A stretch of DNA of 64,000 nt from Symsagittifera roscoffensis (lineage: Eukaryota; Xenacoelomorpha; Acoela; Convolutidae), in assembly GCF_963678635.1 (NCBI RefSeq), contig NC_087065.1:53511858-53575857 (forward strand). Reading direction: 5' to 3'. A model generated the notes under the pieces. The model searched no databases and was not told the DNA's origin. It was given only the letters and a program-made list of their open reading frames with translations. The position numbers and the translations under genes were made by a program. Shown one piece after another: positions 11,345 through 22,819 of the stretch. The number at the start of each line of letters is the position of its first letter. Position 1 is the first letter of the stretch.

Positions 11345-11640
11345 ACAGAGGTGAAGCTTTGCTTCGCAAACACTAGCGGGAACACGACAAAAAGCAGCTC
11401 CATGAATGCAAAAAGAAAAAGTAGAAATAAGTCTCGAATTAGTAAAAAAAAAAAAATCGGCTACTACTCGGATTCAATCTGCGACCTACTGCGACATGGA
11501 TTCGATCTGCGACCTACTGCGACAGAGGGCACATGAGTCTCATGCACTAATCAATCAGCCAAAAACGCAAAAAAAAATCACAAACACTAGCCATAAATAA
11601 AGCAGAGAACAGATGCTATGAAATTTCCAATGCTACAGAT
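11345..11640 (-). repeat. tRNA-derived SINE copy, intron 20
   Basis: Shares the 3' body ('gaagcaaagcttcacctctgtg' type end, 'ctcgaattagta' block) with the 18-kb copy. The box B segment 'ggattc.atctgcgacctactgcgaca' (forward strand) is present twice in tandem (about 11468-11524), an internal duplication of the head. Confidence 0.65.
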
Positions 11641-12749
11641 CGTGATTATAGCAAAAAGGCACACAAATAAGTGAACAATTTTAATGAACACTTTTATTTT
11701 CGAGTTACATTAGTAGAAAAGGTTCGTACTAACACATTACGCTGTTCGCAAGTGTAAACAACTAAGCAATTTAAAACCCCAATACTTTATGAAAACATCA
11801 TCGCAGATGAAATGACTTTTTCATTTTGAGCTCAAGTTCTCGATGTTGTGGTATGAAAAAATTGCAGAGCAAGTATGAAAAACTTGCACAATCAAGTATT
11901 TCGAACACAGAAAGTAGTGTGTTTGACATATTGATCAATTACGATTTAATTACTAAAAAGAACACAGTAGATTCTTGGTGAAAACACCACGTATGCCAAC
12001 TCGTGACCGCAACTGGACAATTGATTGTTTTTGTTCCGACCATTTGAAAAGTGGAGAGGAACTTTGTATTCGGATATATTTTAGTTTTTTTTTCTTGTTG
12101 CTTGCCACGCAAAAGCAGGTACGACAAAAATCATTGGAATGGGTCGAGTTGTATATCATATTAAAGTCAGATTAAAGTGTCGAGATAAACAGGTTTAAAA
12201 TTTTTGATTTCTGGTCCAAATTCGAGCAAATAAAGGTGAGCGTGCAGGCCTACAATAGCTCATTAAAGCTTAATTTAGGCCATGAAATCTAAGTTATACT
12301 AGAGTAAAGTTAGTTTTTGGATTTTGTCAGCGCCATTTTGGGAATCAAAAACTTCAAACATGTTGCAAAAAAATGAACAAAATTTGAAATTTTTTGAACA
12401 GAATTTTTACTAAGATAGTTTTTCGTTTTTTTTTAAACAAATGGTTTCCAACTGGCCTGTTTTACTGTAGTATATGCCTAAGTTCTATGTTTTTGTTCGA
12501 ATCTTTTAAAAAAACACTAATTTGAAAAAAAAAGATTGTGTTTTTTAAGAGTATGGTCGGAGCCGGCTATCCTTGTTCAATAGATTTAAAGTCTATATTA
12601 CGTCAAAAATCGGCATATACGTTAATGTACAATGAAATCACTTCAATTTCTATGCCCCAAATTTAATATCTACATTAAAACTTCAGCATGACCGTAACAT
12701 TCGGGTACACCTAGACACTTAAGAAAAAGAACAAATTTTTTTTACACAT

Positions 12750-12945
12750 AAGCGAAGCTGCGCTTCGCAAACACTAACAAGAACACAAAAAACAAATGTA
12801 TAAAATGCAATCAAAAAGTAGAAATCAACTTCGAATTAGTAAAAATTCGGCTAAGTCTCGGATTCGACCTGTGACTTAGAGATTATAACTCTCACACAAT
12901 AACACCTAAGTCACGAAGGCTTAAAAAACTTTAAACACTAACTAA
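12750..12945 (-). repeat. tRNA-derived SINE copy, intron 20
   Basis: Forward strand shows 'agcgaagctgcgcttcgcaa', 'cttcgaattagtaaaaattc', 'ggattcgacctgtgacttag' and 'acctaagtcacgaaggctta', the same blocks in the same order as the other copies, with a more decayed box A. Confidence 0.6.
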
Positions 12946-13410
12946 CAGACAGTTGGAATAGAATTAATGAACGCAAAGAAACAGAAAAAATTACTGAATA
13001 GTTTTTTTCGAAAAAGTCAAATTTCAAAACTTGAAAAAAAACAATGGCCGTAAAGCTCTTTGAATTTGAACAATTTTTGATTGACACTTTTTTGAGAAAA
13101 TTAACCCAATTTGAGAACAATCATCAATAGGCAAAATTTTTTATTTTGTTGAGAAATCTGAAAATTAATTCCATTTTCGAACTTCGAAGTTAATTACATT
13201 TTTTCTAGAAAAGCGATACTTAACACTTTTGCTGTTCGATAGTGGAATTTGTCTTCTTTTTAACAGAGAAAATGATCTGAAATTCAAAAGAAATCGAAAG
13301 TCAAACCGCAAAAAAGTACATTTGAGCCTGAACAAATTTCAAGTCTTTTCCTGAAAAAGATCATAGCGACATATTTAAGAGTCTGAACTATGTTCATCAA
13401 CTCATAATAA
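12944..13410. repeat. Dispersed repeat family 3, intron 20 copy
   Basis: Near full-length copy starting 'acagacagttggaatagaat' and ending near 'aagagtctgaactatgttc'. It directly abuts a SINE-like copy on its left (12750-12945) and a family-2 right end on its right (13402-13612), so three repeat types are packed together. Confidence 0.75.
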
Positions 13411-14738
13411 AATATGCCGGTCTTACTGTACACTGCAGAAGTTTTTGCCAATGATTTCACGGGGTTCGACTCCCATCTGCAAGGTTTTAATATGATATTT
13501 CACTCAACCCTCTCAGGCGGTTATTTGTGGTACCTGATTTTGGTTGGAGAACAAAAAAAAAGAAAAAGTAAAACCAGAATACAAAGTTCCTCCTAACTTT
13601 CAGTGGTCGAAACAATAATCTATTAAACTATAAAAAAAACCTCGAAACAATAAGATTTAGGATCACAGTAAAATGGATGATATACGCAAGAGTTTGAAAA
13701 ACGCTTTCAATATTTCTCACATAAATTTTAAATGCGTTAAAGCTTATTACCGCACATATTTTCATTTCTCATAAAATTTTTAAAATTTAAGGTTAAAATT
13801 TGCGACGGAGTTCAACACTCAAAAGAATTGGATTACACGTCAAAGTAGGAAGACCTGCGAGCACTGCCCAAATAGTGACATTTGAAACAAATTAATGTCC
13901 TTGAGGCTCTGCGGCAAAAAAAAGAGTAAAGGGAAAATACCAAAATAGATTACAATATCTTCAGTTATCAATAAAATTGCGCCATTTCTTTTTCCATCAC
14001 TACATCTAAGCTTTATAAAATTAAAGGAGCTAGCTTCATCGAGTTCAGTTGTTGTCAAATCATTTAATCAATCGACATGACACTAATTTGAAATAACGTG
14101 GGATGAAACTACTCAGAAGCAGAATAGCATCAACTTCGATTGCCAACGATAACCTCAATCTATCCCTAGACTCTTCTTATTGTAGACCCAACCTAATTAT
14201 AGCCCAGTGTGCGACTATGGCCCATAATAGTAGAAATAGAGTGTGTGGTCTTAAACATTTTATTACTAGATAAGAGGGCTATAATGGGAAAGTGCCCAAA
14301 CCCTCAGCTAATTAAGTATACCGAATATACCGATCAAAGTAGAAATTCTTTAGGAAGAAATTTATTGTAAATAAAGGTCCCAGTATGAGAAAATTTATGG
14401 ATTTCGAAAATCAGCTTTCTGATTTTAAAAAAAATAGGATTACGCGTGAAAAAGTGGCTGCTTTTTCACTGTAAACATTGTTAGCTGTGAATACTTTTTC
14501 AGAAATGATTATAGCTTCAATTGATTTCACGAAACGTAACAATTTTGCCATTAAATAGGTTGCATCCTAGCCATTTCCTACGTATCACCCACTTAAATCG
14601 AACATTTTTATTTAGTCTATTTTTCTGGTCGTATAACTTTTCGTGTGTAATTTTTTCGAGTTTTAGCTGACGAAATCAAAATAGTCTGATGCGATGCCTG
14701 ATGATTGATTTGTAGCTTTTGTTTAGCTAGTTCGTCTG

Positions 14739-14740
<2 letters not shown>

Positions 14741-14783
<43 letters not shown>
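14741..14783. repeat. (TG)n microsatellite; (CA)n in gene sense
   Basis: About 21 uninterrupted TG units on the plus strand. In the transcript this is a CA repeat lying 24-66 nt past the exon 20 donor. Confidence 0.97.
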
Positions 14784-14786
<3 letters not shown>

Positions 14787-14806
14787 GGTGTGATAGGTGG
14801 GGTTAC

Positions 14807-14998
14807 CTTTTTCTTGAGTCGGTTGAAGTTCTCGATGATGACTCCGATGAAGAGGTTGAGGGTGAAAAAGGAGCCGCAGATGATGAAGAAGATGAAATAG
14901 AGGTAGATGAGGATATTTGACTCCAAACAGGGCTGTCTGTCATAGTCTGTGATGTCAGTCGCAGCAGCCATCACCTCCATCCAACCCTCAAACGTCGC
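14807..14998 (-). CDS. Exon 20: domain III selectivity residue E1378 and S6
   Basis: Residues 1375-1438 (64 codons), phase 0 at both ends, acceptor gttag, donor gtaacc. Starts [10 protein letters not shown], where Nav1 channels have ATFKGWMDIM; E1378 (GAG, 14989-14987) replaces the lysine of DEKA. S6 is [20 protein letters not shown] followed by [13 protein letters not shown], the standard inner gate. A (CA)n repeat begins 24 nt past the donor in gene sense. Glu here is the hallmark of the Nav2 class and of calcium-leaning selectivity. Confidence 0.97.
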
Positions 14999-15255
14999 CT
15001 AACACGCAGCACACAATCACGGAAAATTATTATGATAGGACAAAATATACGCCAACAATAGTCACCAAATAATGAGCTCGCGCATAAGAAAAAATTTTAT
15101 TAGAACAAACTGCATCATTTTAACGTTATTTAAATTTCAAAAATTCCAAAATTTGTAATTTTTTTTTCAAAAAGTTGAGTAAATGTTTGACTTTTTCCCG
15201 CAAGTTATTTTTCTTATGATTACCAAGTAATAATTTTTGTGTTACATCAACTCAC

Positions 15256-15429
15256 CACTTGGAACAGAGCCAGATATCCGGCTAGGACGTTGTCGAAGTT
15301 GACCTTCTGGTTGGTCCACCTGTACTCCGTGTGGTTCTCACACCACTCTCTCGTCATCTCCACATCCGGGAAGTCTCCACACTCCAACATGTCCCCTGAG
15401 GCTCTCTCGTAGCAGGCGTAAAAACGACC
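15256..15429 (-). CDS. Exon 19: domain III turret and pore helix
   Basis: Residues 1317-1374 (58 codons), phase 0 at both ends, acceptor atgcag, donor gtgagt. GRFYACYERASGDMLECGDF with several Cys is the extracellular turret after S5 ('GKFY.C'). NHT in it is a likely N-glycosylation site. WTNQKVNFDNVLAGYLALFQ is the conserved pore approach ('W.N.KVNFDNVG.GYLALLQVATF'), continued by exon 20. Confidence 0.97.
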
Positions 15430-15696
15430 CTGCATTGACAAAGACATAAAATTGCTCAATAAGATTCCTCTTCTTCGATTTTTAACATAGTTTTCCAATA
15501 ACTTCTCTAAATTTGATAAATATGGTATAATTACTCATTCAGATATTTCGAATTTTAGCTTTTGAAAAAAAAATATAAAACCAAATTGAATTTTTGCCTC
15601 ATCATTTACTGAATATGTGACATTAAAGCAAAATAAGTGTTAAATACGTACATTTTTTTTAAAAAAAGAATCCAGAAAAAATGCAGAAGTGATTAC

Positions 15697-15804
15697 CTTC
15701 ATCAGCTGCACTCCCATGATGCTGAAGATGAGCCAGAACACTATGCAAACCAGGAGCACATTGAGGATGGAGGGGATGGCAGAGGCCAGTGCATTCACCA
15801 CTAT
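15697..15804 (-). CDS. Exon 18: domain III S5
   Basis: Residues 1281-1316 (36 codons), phase 0 at both ends, acceptor tgtag, donor gtaatc. [20 protein letters not shown] is the S4-S5 linker and early S5 ('[20 protein letters not shown]'), and [13 protein letters not shown] is the end of S5 ('[16 protein letters not shown]'). Confidence 0.97.
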
Positions 15805-16344
15805 CTACAAACAAAAACCAATATTAAACTATCAACTTACTGTGCTTCTTCATTCGCAAACGTTTTCAAGTGTTAAAAAAAGGGCCAGCTCAACCACGAT
15901 AAATTCATTGTGATGAGGAAGAAGAACAATGATTTTATCAAAGTTATCGAAACATAAATCTCATTTTTTCCAGAAAATTAACAGCACTGAACTATAAAAC
16001 GGTAGGTAACGAGATCAACTGATCTGCTTCAAACCCACCCTGTCGATTAATACATACTCAAATGATGAATAAAATTTCTAGAAATAATAACAAAAAAAAA
16101 CTCGTTTGGAAAGGACCCCACAGTAGTTTTTGAGCAGGAACGTTTCGACCGTATAAGGGTTACTTTTCAGACAATTTACAGACAGACGATTTTATCAAAG
16201 GGTCATTTTTGGGTAACAATTTTTTGAAATATTTTCATCCCAGAAATAAGCTATTATGCCAAATTTTACTTCGCCGATAAACATTTTGAAATAATTCTTT
16301 CAAAACCTGATTAGAGTTGATTAAGTATTGTGTTTTTTAATTAC
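15805..16344 (-). other. Intron 17 (540 bp)
   Basis: No repeat family or exon recognised. Confidence 0.85.
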
Positions 16345-16470
16345 CTTCATGCCCTGCCAGCGGGATATGGCTCGAAGGGGTCTGAGTGCTCGGAGGGTCC
16401 GGAGAGATCGGAAGGCGTCCAGACTCTCCACGTTAGCTACGTTCTCAACCACGATACCACTTATGGACAC
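16345..16470 (-). CDS. Exon 17: domain III end of S3 and S4 voltage sensor
   Basis: Residues 1239-1280 (42 codons), phase 0 at both ends, acceptor tttag, donor gtaatt. [20 protein letters not shown] leads to S4 with R1259, R1262, R1265, R1268 and R1271 in the pattern [18 protein letters not shown], including the domain III 'ALRPLRA.SR' signature. This exon position is alternatively spliced in insect sodium channels; no second copy was seen in introns 16 or 17. Confidence 0.97.
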
Positions 16471-16921
16471 CTAAACGAATGAACAATTACAAATGATTTA
16501 TTTAGCTCCCGAAAGATCAAGACACCCCGATCTCTTTTAATATAAATTCAGAGCGTGCGAGTAGAGGTTTTCAGGGCAAAATAGAAAGACCATACTTTGT
16601 TTCAGGTACTACGTCCAATCGCGATAAAAAGAATTTCACAATGTAATAATTTCACTGCATCCAATGGCTTTATGATCCGAATTTTGCTATGTTAAACATG
16701 ACAATTGAAGGAAGGATTGAAATGAGTGAAAAATGGGCTCTTGTATGCGGCGCTTCTAATTCTAATAAATGGGCTAATAAAATGCAATATCCTGGCTTTC
16801 AAAAAAGGGCCAAATTTTTTGATCTATCTTCAGAAAAATTAAATTAAACGGACAATGTTTAAAAAAGGAAGAAAACAATGCGAAATATCGTCAAAACAAT
16901 TAAAAGAAAATAGTAAAACAT

Positions 16922-17345
16922 AGCCTACAGACAGTTGGAAAAGAGTCAATGCACGCAAGTAAGCAGAAAAAAAAACTTATTTGTTTTTTGTAAAAATCTC
17001 AACTAACGAATTTCAAAGAAAAAATAGATGCCCTTGGAGCTCTTTGAGTTTCTAGAACAATTTATGCTTGGCACTTTTTTGATAAAATTAACATAATTTG
17101 AGAACACTGGATCATAAAGTAAAATTTTTATTTCGCTAAGACTTTCGAAACTGGAATTTGATCTCGTTTTTCGTGACCTTTACACTTTCGCTATTGATCC
17201 CTAGTAATGAAATGAACTTGAAAAGAAATCAACAGTCAAACCACGAAAAAGTGGATTTAAGCCTGAACAAACTTTAGGACGTTTCCTAAAAAAACATCAG
17301 GGCCTATATAGAAGAAAGATCTACGTTCATCGACCCTTGAAAAAA
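16922..17345. repeat. Dispersed repeat family 3, intron 16 copy
   Basis: Copy starting 'cctacagacagttggaaaag' with the family landmarks. Its last ~70 bp lie inside the left unit of the 1.9-kb tandem duplication and so are repeated at 19216-19288. Confidence 0.75.
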
Positions 17346-17885
17346 AGGAGTAAAACACTACAAAATTTCTAGTAAAGAGCTTAACTCACACTTCAATGGT
17401 TTCAAAACATTAAAATCAAATTCGCAGCTTCATTTGGACGACAATAACGTCAGCAAGTATTTTAAAAAGTCGTTAAAAAACTTGTATAAGCGCTATAAAG
17501 ATCTTATTTTGAGAAAATTCTGAAAAACTAACTGAAATAGTTACAAAAAAGCTGTTCTCGGAATTATTAATGCAAGAATCTGCTTTTTCCGGAATCTGGA
17601 ATTGGCATTATATGGTCAACGCAACACAATCTCTGCAAAATCAAGGATAAAAACTTGGATAAACAATTTTAGATTAGCAGAAAGAGGGTAAATTATCTTT
17701 TCAGCGAGTGGCAAATAAAACCGCATTAAAGTTGTAAATAAATTCTTTTTGATGAAAATTTTCAAATGTCTTAATTTTGTTAAGTTTTTCTATCCGTTGT
17801 TTTCGGAGTATTTGGAGCACGGCCATTTATGCTTTGAGGATGTAACTCAAGCAATCATTTTATCAGTATGAAAATATAAAGTTAA

Positions 17886-18140
17886 CACAGAGGCAAAGCT
17901 TCGCAAACACTCGCAAATAAACAACAAAAAGCAGCTCTATAAATTGCAATAACAAAATTGCTGATAAACCTCGAATTAATTATCTTCAGCTACCTCTGAG
18001 TTTCGAACCTGCGACCTAGAGATTCAGAGTCTCACTCACTAACCACTCAGCCACGGAAGTTTAATAGACGCCAGACGTTAGCCCAAAATAAAGCAGAGAA
18101 CAAAGGTTATGCAATTTCCAATGCTACAGTGAAATTCCCA
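17886..18140 (-). repeat. tRNA-derived SINE, intron 16, left duplicate
   Basis: On the minus strand reads gtggctgagtggttagtgag (RNA polymerase III box A, about 18036-18055) and ggtcgcaggttcgaaa (box B, about 18001-18016), the internal promoter layout of a tRNA. A non-tRNA body follows, ending near 'gcgaagctttgcctctgtg'. The tRNA part does not fold as a complete tRNA, so this is a SINE head and not a tRNA gene. The truncated duplicate is at 19638-19880. Confidence 0.75.
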
Positions 18141-19637
18141 AATAAGTGAACATTTTTAGCGAACGTTTTTATTTGAAAGTTGGGTTAGAAAAAAAGTAGG
18201 TTCGTACTAATACACTACGCTGGTTGCTATTTTAAGCAAAAAATTATATATAGAAGTAACCAAAATTAATGAATATTAGGATTGAACTGATAAGAAATTG
18301 AAAAACAACATAACATAAATCAAATAAAACTACACAAGATGGTTTATCTCGGTTGGTATTTTTGCTGATAACTTTCAAAAATAATTTAAAAAATTGCCGA
18401 AGTTTCCGCTTTGCGTATGAATTTAAGTTGCCCTTTTTGAGTACAAGTAGCATAGAATGGAATTTCCGACTACATAGTTTGGTTTCAAGAAAACAAAAAT
18501 AACAAGAAAAAATAACATTCCAATTTTTTTTAATTCTGTAAAAAAAGGAGCGATTCCAAAAAAGGTGAAAATAAGATTGATTTACATAAAATTTTATCGA
18601 TTATTACGTTCAGAAAATGAAAATTCAATCTACCTTCATGCCATTCATTTAGTCAAAAAAAATGCGGACTAAGTTTTGTCGGCATTGAGAGAACTTTTGA
18701 GGTTTTCTGGGAATTCAAATCCCCGAAAGTCAAGATTCGTTATTATACTAAACTTGGAACTCTACAGCTTTCTTCGTAATCATACCTAGCACACAGGTCC
18801 TTCCCACTTCGTGAAGTGTCGAAACAAAATCGTATTGACTTCTATATTCAATCTGATTTAATATTATGACACAGAACCAAAACAGACAAAAATCGAGATC
18901 AAATTAATAGCCGAAAAAAGCATTTCTACCAAATTCGAGTTCTACATCTGCAAAACTTTCATACAATTTTCTAGAATATGTTCAACTTGAGGAAAAATGT
19001 CAAAAAACATAATCACTGCTATTAAATAAGCATTCAAAATCATTTATTACAGGGTAGCAAAGCCGAAAAAAAATTGTTTTGACGCCAATTTAACCAACAA
19101 ACTGACCCTTAAAATAATGAGAACCAAAAGTTTGAGTAATTAAAATGAGGCGAAATAAGGTAATTAAATCTATAAAATAAATAAAACATAACTACATAAA
19201 ACCAGACTTGGTAAGTTTAGGACGTTTCCTAAAAAAACATCAGGGCCTATATAGAAGAAAGATCTACGTTCATCGACCCTTGAAAAAAAGGAGTAAAACA
19301 CTACAAAATTTCTAGTAAGGAGCTTAACTTACACTTCAATGGTTTCAAAACATTAAAATCAAATTCGCAGCTTCATTTGGACGACAATAACGTCTGCAAG
19401 TATTTTAAAAAGTCGTTAAAAAACTTGTATAAGCGCTATAAAGATCTTATTTTGAGAAAATTCTGAAAAACTAACTGAAATAGTTACAAAAAAGCTGTTC
19501 TCGGAATTATTAATGCAAGAATCTGCTTTTTCCGGAATCTGGAATTGAAATTATATGGTCAACGCAACACAATCTCTGCAAAATCAAGGATAAAAACTTG
19601 GATAAACAATTTTAGATTAGCAGAAAGAGGGTAAATT

Positions 19638-19880
19638 ATCGCAAACACTCGCAAATAAACAACAAAAAGCAGCTCTATAAATTGCAAAAACAAAATTGCT
19701 GATAAACCTCGAATTAATTATCTTCAGCTACCTCTGAGTTTCGAACCTGCGACCTAGAGATTCAGAGTCTCACTCACTAACCACTCAGCCACGGAAGTTT
19801 AATAGACGCCAGACGTTAGCCCAAAATAAAGCAGAGAACAAAGGTTATGCAATTTCCAATGCTACAGTGAAATTCCCAAA
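19638..19880 (-). repeat. tRNA-derived SINE, intron 16, right duplicate (tail removed)
   Basis: Same SINE as at 17886-18140, copied by the segmental tandem duplication. Its last ~17 bp are missing because the right unit carries a 205-bp deletion. Confidence 0.75.
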
Positions 19881-22245
19881 TAAGTGAACATTTTTAGCGA
19901 ACGTTTTTATTTGAAAGTTGGGTTAGAAAAAAAGTAGGTTCGTACTAATACACTACGCTGGTTGCTATTTTAAGCAAAAAATTATATATAGAAGTAACCA
20001 AAATTAATGAATATTAGGATTGAACTGATAAGAAATTGAAAAACAACATAACATAAATCAAATAAAACTACACAAGATGGTTTATCTCGGTTGGTATTTT
20101 TGCTGATAACTTTCAAAAATAATTTAAAAAATTGCCGAAGTTTCCGCTTTGCGTATGAATTTAAGTTGCCCTTTTTGAGTACAAGTAGCATAGAATGGAA
20201 TTTCCGACTACATAGTTTGGTTTCAAGAAAACAAAAATAACAAGAAAAAATAACATTCCAATTTTTTTTTAATTCTGTAAAAAAAGGAGCGATTCCAAAA
20301 AAGGTGAAAATAAGATTGATTTACATAAAATTTTATCGATTATTACGTTCAGAAAATGAAAATTCAATCTACCTTCATGCCATTCATTTAGTCAAAAAAA
20401 ATGCGGACTAAGTTTTGTCGGCATTGAGAGAACTTTTGAGGTTTTCTGGGAATTCAAATCCCCGAAAGTCAAGATTCGTTATTATACTAAACTTGGAACT
20501 CTACAGCTTTCTTCGTAATCATACCTAGCTTACAGGTCCTTCCCACTTCGTGAAGTGTCGAAACAAAATCGTATTGACTTCTATATTCAATCTGATTTAA
20601 TATTATGACACAGAACCAAAACAGACAAAAATCGAGATCAAATTAATAGCCGAAAAAAGCATTTCTACCAAATTCGAGTTCTACATCTGCAAAACTTTCA
20701 TACAATTTTCTAGAATATGTTCAACTTGAGGAAAAATGTCAAAAAACATAATCACTGCTATTAAATAAGCATTCAAAATCATTTATTACAGGGTAGCAAA
20801 GCCGAAAAAAAATTGTTTTGACGCCAATTTAACCAACAAACTGACCCTTAAAATAATGAGAACCAAAAGTTTGAGTAATTAAAATGAGGCGAAATAAGGT
20901 AATTAAATCTATAAAATAAATAAAACATAACTACATAAAACCAGACTTGGTAAGTTTGCAAATTACAGAACAACCTTCAATTTAGTTTCAATAAATTAAA
21001 TCGGAACAAAAAAGATATTTTAAAAATGCTCCATTCTTAGGAATTTAAACCCAAAAATTAGATTAACGATAGTCTAAAATTCAAGTTTTCTCAAAACAAA
21101 TCATAATTTATACACATTTCAAAGAAAAGCAACTCCTGCTGGGACTCTGACATTAGACCTTTCTCGTGTAAAAAGTTTTAAGATCAAGTGAGAAGATGCC
21201 CGAAAAAATTTCAAGTTTCATAAAAAAATAGAGGCATCACTTGCGATACAACACAAAATAAAGAACATAAGAAGTCTAAACAAAAAATGTTGAAAAAAAC
21301 TTAGGTTCAAAAAAATTAAAAATTTTCGAAAGTGCCGACAAATGTTCATTTTAGGCAAAGATGCCAGATATTTGAATAACACATTATCGAAAGAATGAAA
21401 ATTGCGAAAAGGAAACAAAGACAACAATCTTCGAGCAGACAAATAAACGGAAGAAAAATTAATCCAATTTTAAAAAATTTGAAAATTTTCGAACCTCCTC
21501 TGAAACTACATTGAACACTTGCACTTGCAACTTCAGTGCAGGTTGCTTATAGCACAAGAAAAACCCGTGATAATGCAACTAAGCCGGCTATCTTTGAGCA
21601 GACACAAAAAATTTTGTAGCATAATTCATTTAAAAAATTAAGTGCATAAATACTGAACAAAAACAAGGTCCGGTCGGGACTCGAACCCCTGACTTTAGAG
21701 TGCAAAGGCCACGGCGAGCCGAAATAAGTTTTTAGCTTCAATAGAGCAATTAATAAAAGCAAATAAAATACGTAAGAAAAAAATTTTACGGTAAAAAAAT
21801 TCTAGCTACCGATTACAAGACACTTGCTTTGTAAACAAGGACAATTTCAGACAAATTTCTAAAAAAAGTTATTTACGGTAAAAAATCTGACTCCTGATAA
21901 CAAATACACTTGCTATCAGGACTGAAAACAAATTTTTCAAATGATAGTATGGAAAAATAACATCTCTTTTTATTTCTACGATGTTTTGGAACTTAAATTA
22001 TTTACTCAAAAAACATATTTGTAGAACACTATTAAGCAGAACTCCACACTTGTTTCAGAGTTTCACATTTTCGGTGAAAAGTTTACAACTTATTTTGGCA
22101 GTCAACTTATTAATCCGACTTCGAAGAACGTGAAGAATATATATGCTCGGGTGGTTTTTTTATTCAGACCAATTTTACAAAACTCTGGGCACTCGCGGGC
22201 TCGATCTCTTGATCTGCATGCGTCCAGCCTGGTGTGCACATCAAT

Positions 22246-22311
22246 ATAGTAACCTGCCACGACGCTGGTTAAACTGTTATAGTAACATACCACGACGCTG
22301 GTTAAACTGCT
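22246..22311. repeat. Tandem repeat, 33-bp unit, two copies
   Basis: Units share 'ccacgacgctggttaaactg' and differ at three positions. They lie in intron 16, between exon 16 and the 1.9-kb duplication. Confidence 0.88.
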
Positions 22312-22645
22312 ATAATGTACACGCGCGGCAAATTATCCCGCACGACAAAATCGTTCCAAATTGAATTGAAGCAACTAACTTGTTTTATCAATTCCATACA
22401 CGACTCAAAATGTAACACTTAAATTTTAATATGCTCAGCCTAAAATTCATTGTTTTGCCAATAGTTGATTTACCAAAACTATTCGAGACGAATTAAATGG
22501 CAGTCAGAAAATTCAGGGTTTTGCCCTGATACGAGCAGTTTTGTTTTGATTAGGTAGGCAACTTATTTTGACCGATAGCATTCATTTGTTGAGTAAAAAC
22601 ACTCAAATATTTTAGATAGTACAAGAAAAAAATTTCGCAACTAAC

Positions 22646-22819
22646 GAGTACGATAAGGAAGTCTAGACAGCACCAGCCATTGGTGAAGTAGACTGTGAAT
22701 CCCAGTCCCAGCCACTTCAACAGCATTTCCGTTGAGAAGATGAAGACGAAGCAGTAGTTCATGTACACCAGAGTCGACTCCAAGGTCGGCCTTTGCTTCA
22801 GGTAGATATCTTCAAACGC
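22646..22819 (-). CDS. Exon 16: domain III S2 and S3
   Basis: Residues 1181-1238 (58 codons), phase 0 at both ends, acceptor ttacag, donor gttagt. [20 protein letters not shown] is the S1-S2 loop ('AFEDIY..QR'), then S2 ([19 protein letters not shown]) and the start of S3 ([10 protein letters not shown]), all at their expected places. The donor overlaps an in-frame Val codon, and the joined frame continues VSISG in exon 17. Confidence 0.97.

Larger units (their letters stand above)
10876..14806 (-). other. Intron 20 (3.9 kb)
   Basis: Starts with the CA repeat near the donor; then family 2, family 3 and two SINEs packed between 11.3 and 13.6 kb. The rest is AT-rich with nothing recognised. 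Confidence 0.85.
17273..20957. repeat. 1.9-kb tandem segmental duplication in intron 16
   Basis: Unit 1 spans 17273-19215 and unit 2 19216-20957, with a 3-bp junction overlap (ttt). Only a handful of substitutions were seen over 1.7 kb. Unit 2 lacks 205 bp (17698-17902 of unit 1), lost between two tc dinucleotides. Both units contain the same 69-codon chance open frame, a SINE and part of a family-2 repeat. Confidence 0.93.
16471..22645 (-). other. Intron 16 (6.2 kb)
   Basis: Dominated by the 1.9-kb tandem duplication; also a family-3 copy, two SINEs, a tRNA-like head near 21670 and the 33-bp tandem repeat. No alternative domain III S3-S4 exon was seen. Confidence 0.85.

Noticed and set aside
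18244-20191. Two identical 69-codon open frames (18244-18453 and 19982-20191)
   Set aside because: Identical because they lie in the two units of the tandem duplication; low-complexity composition and no domain.
16471-22645. Mutually exclusive alternative S3-S4 exon in intron 16 (and intron 2 for domain I)
   Set aside because: I looked for a second arginine-repeat exon with splice sites and did not see one; a translated search would be decisive.
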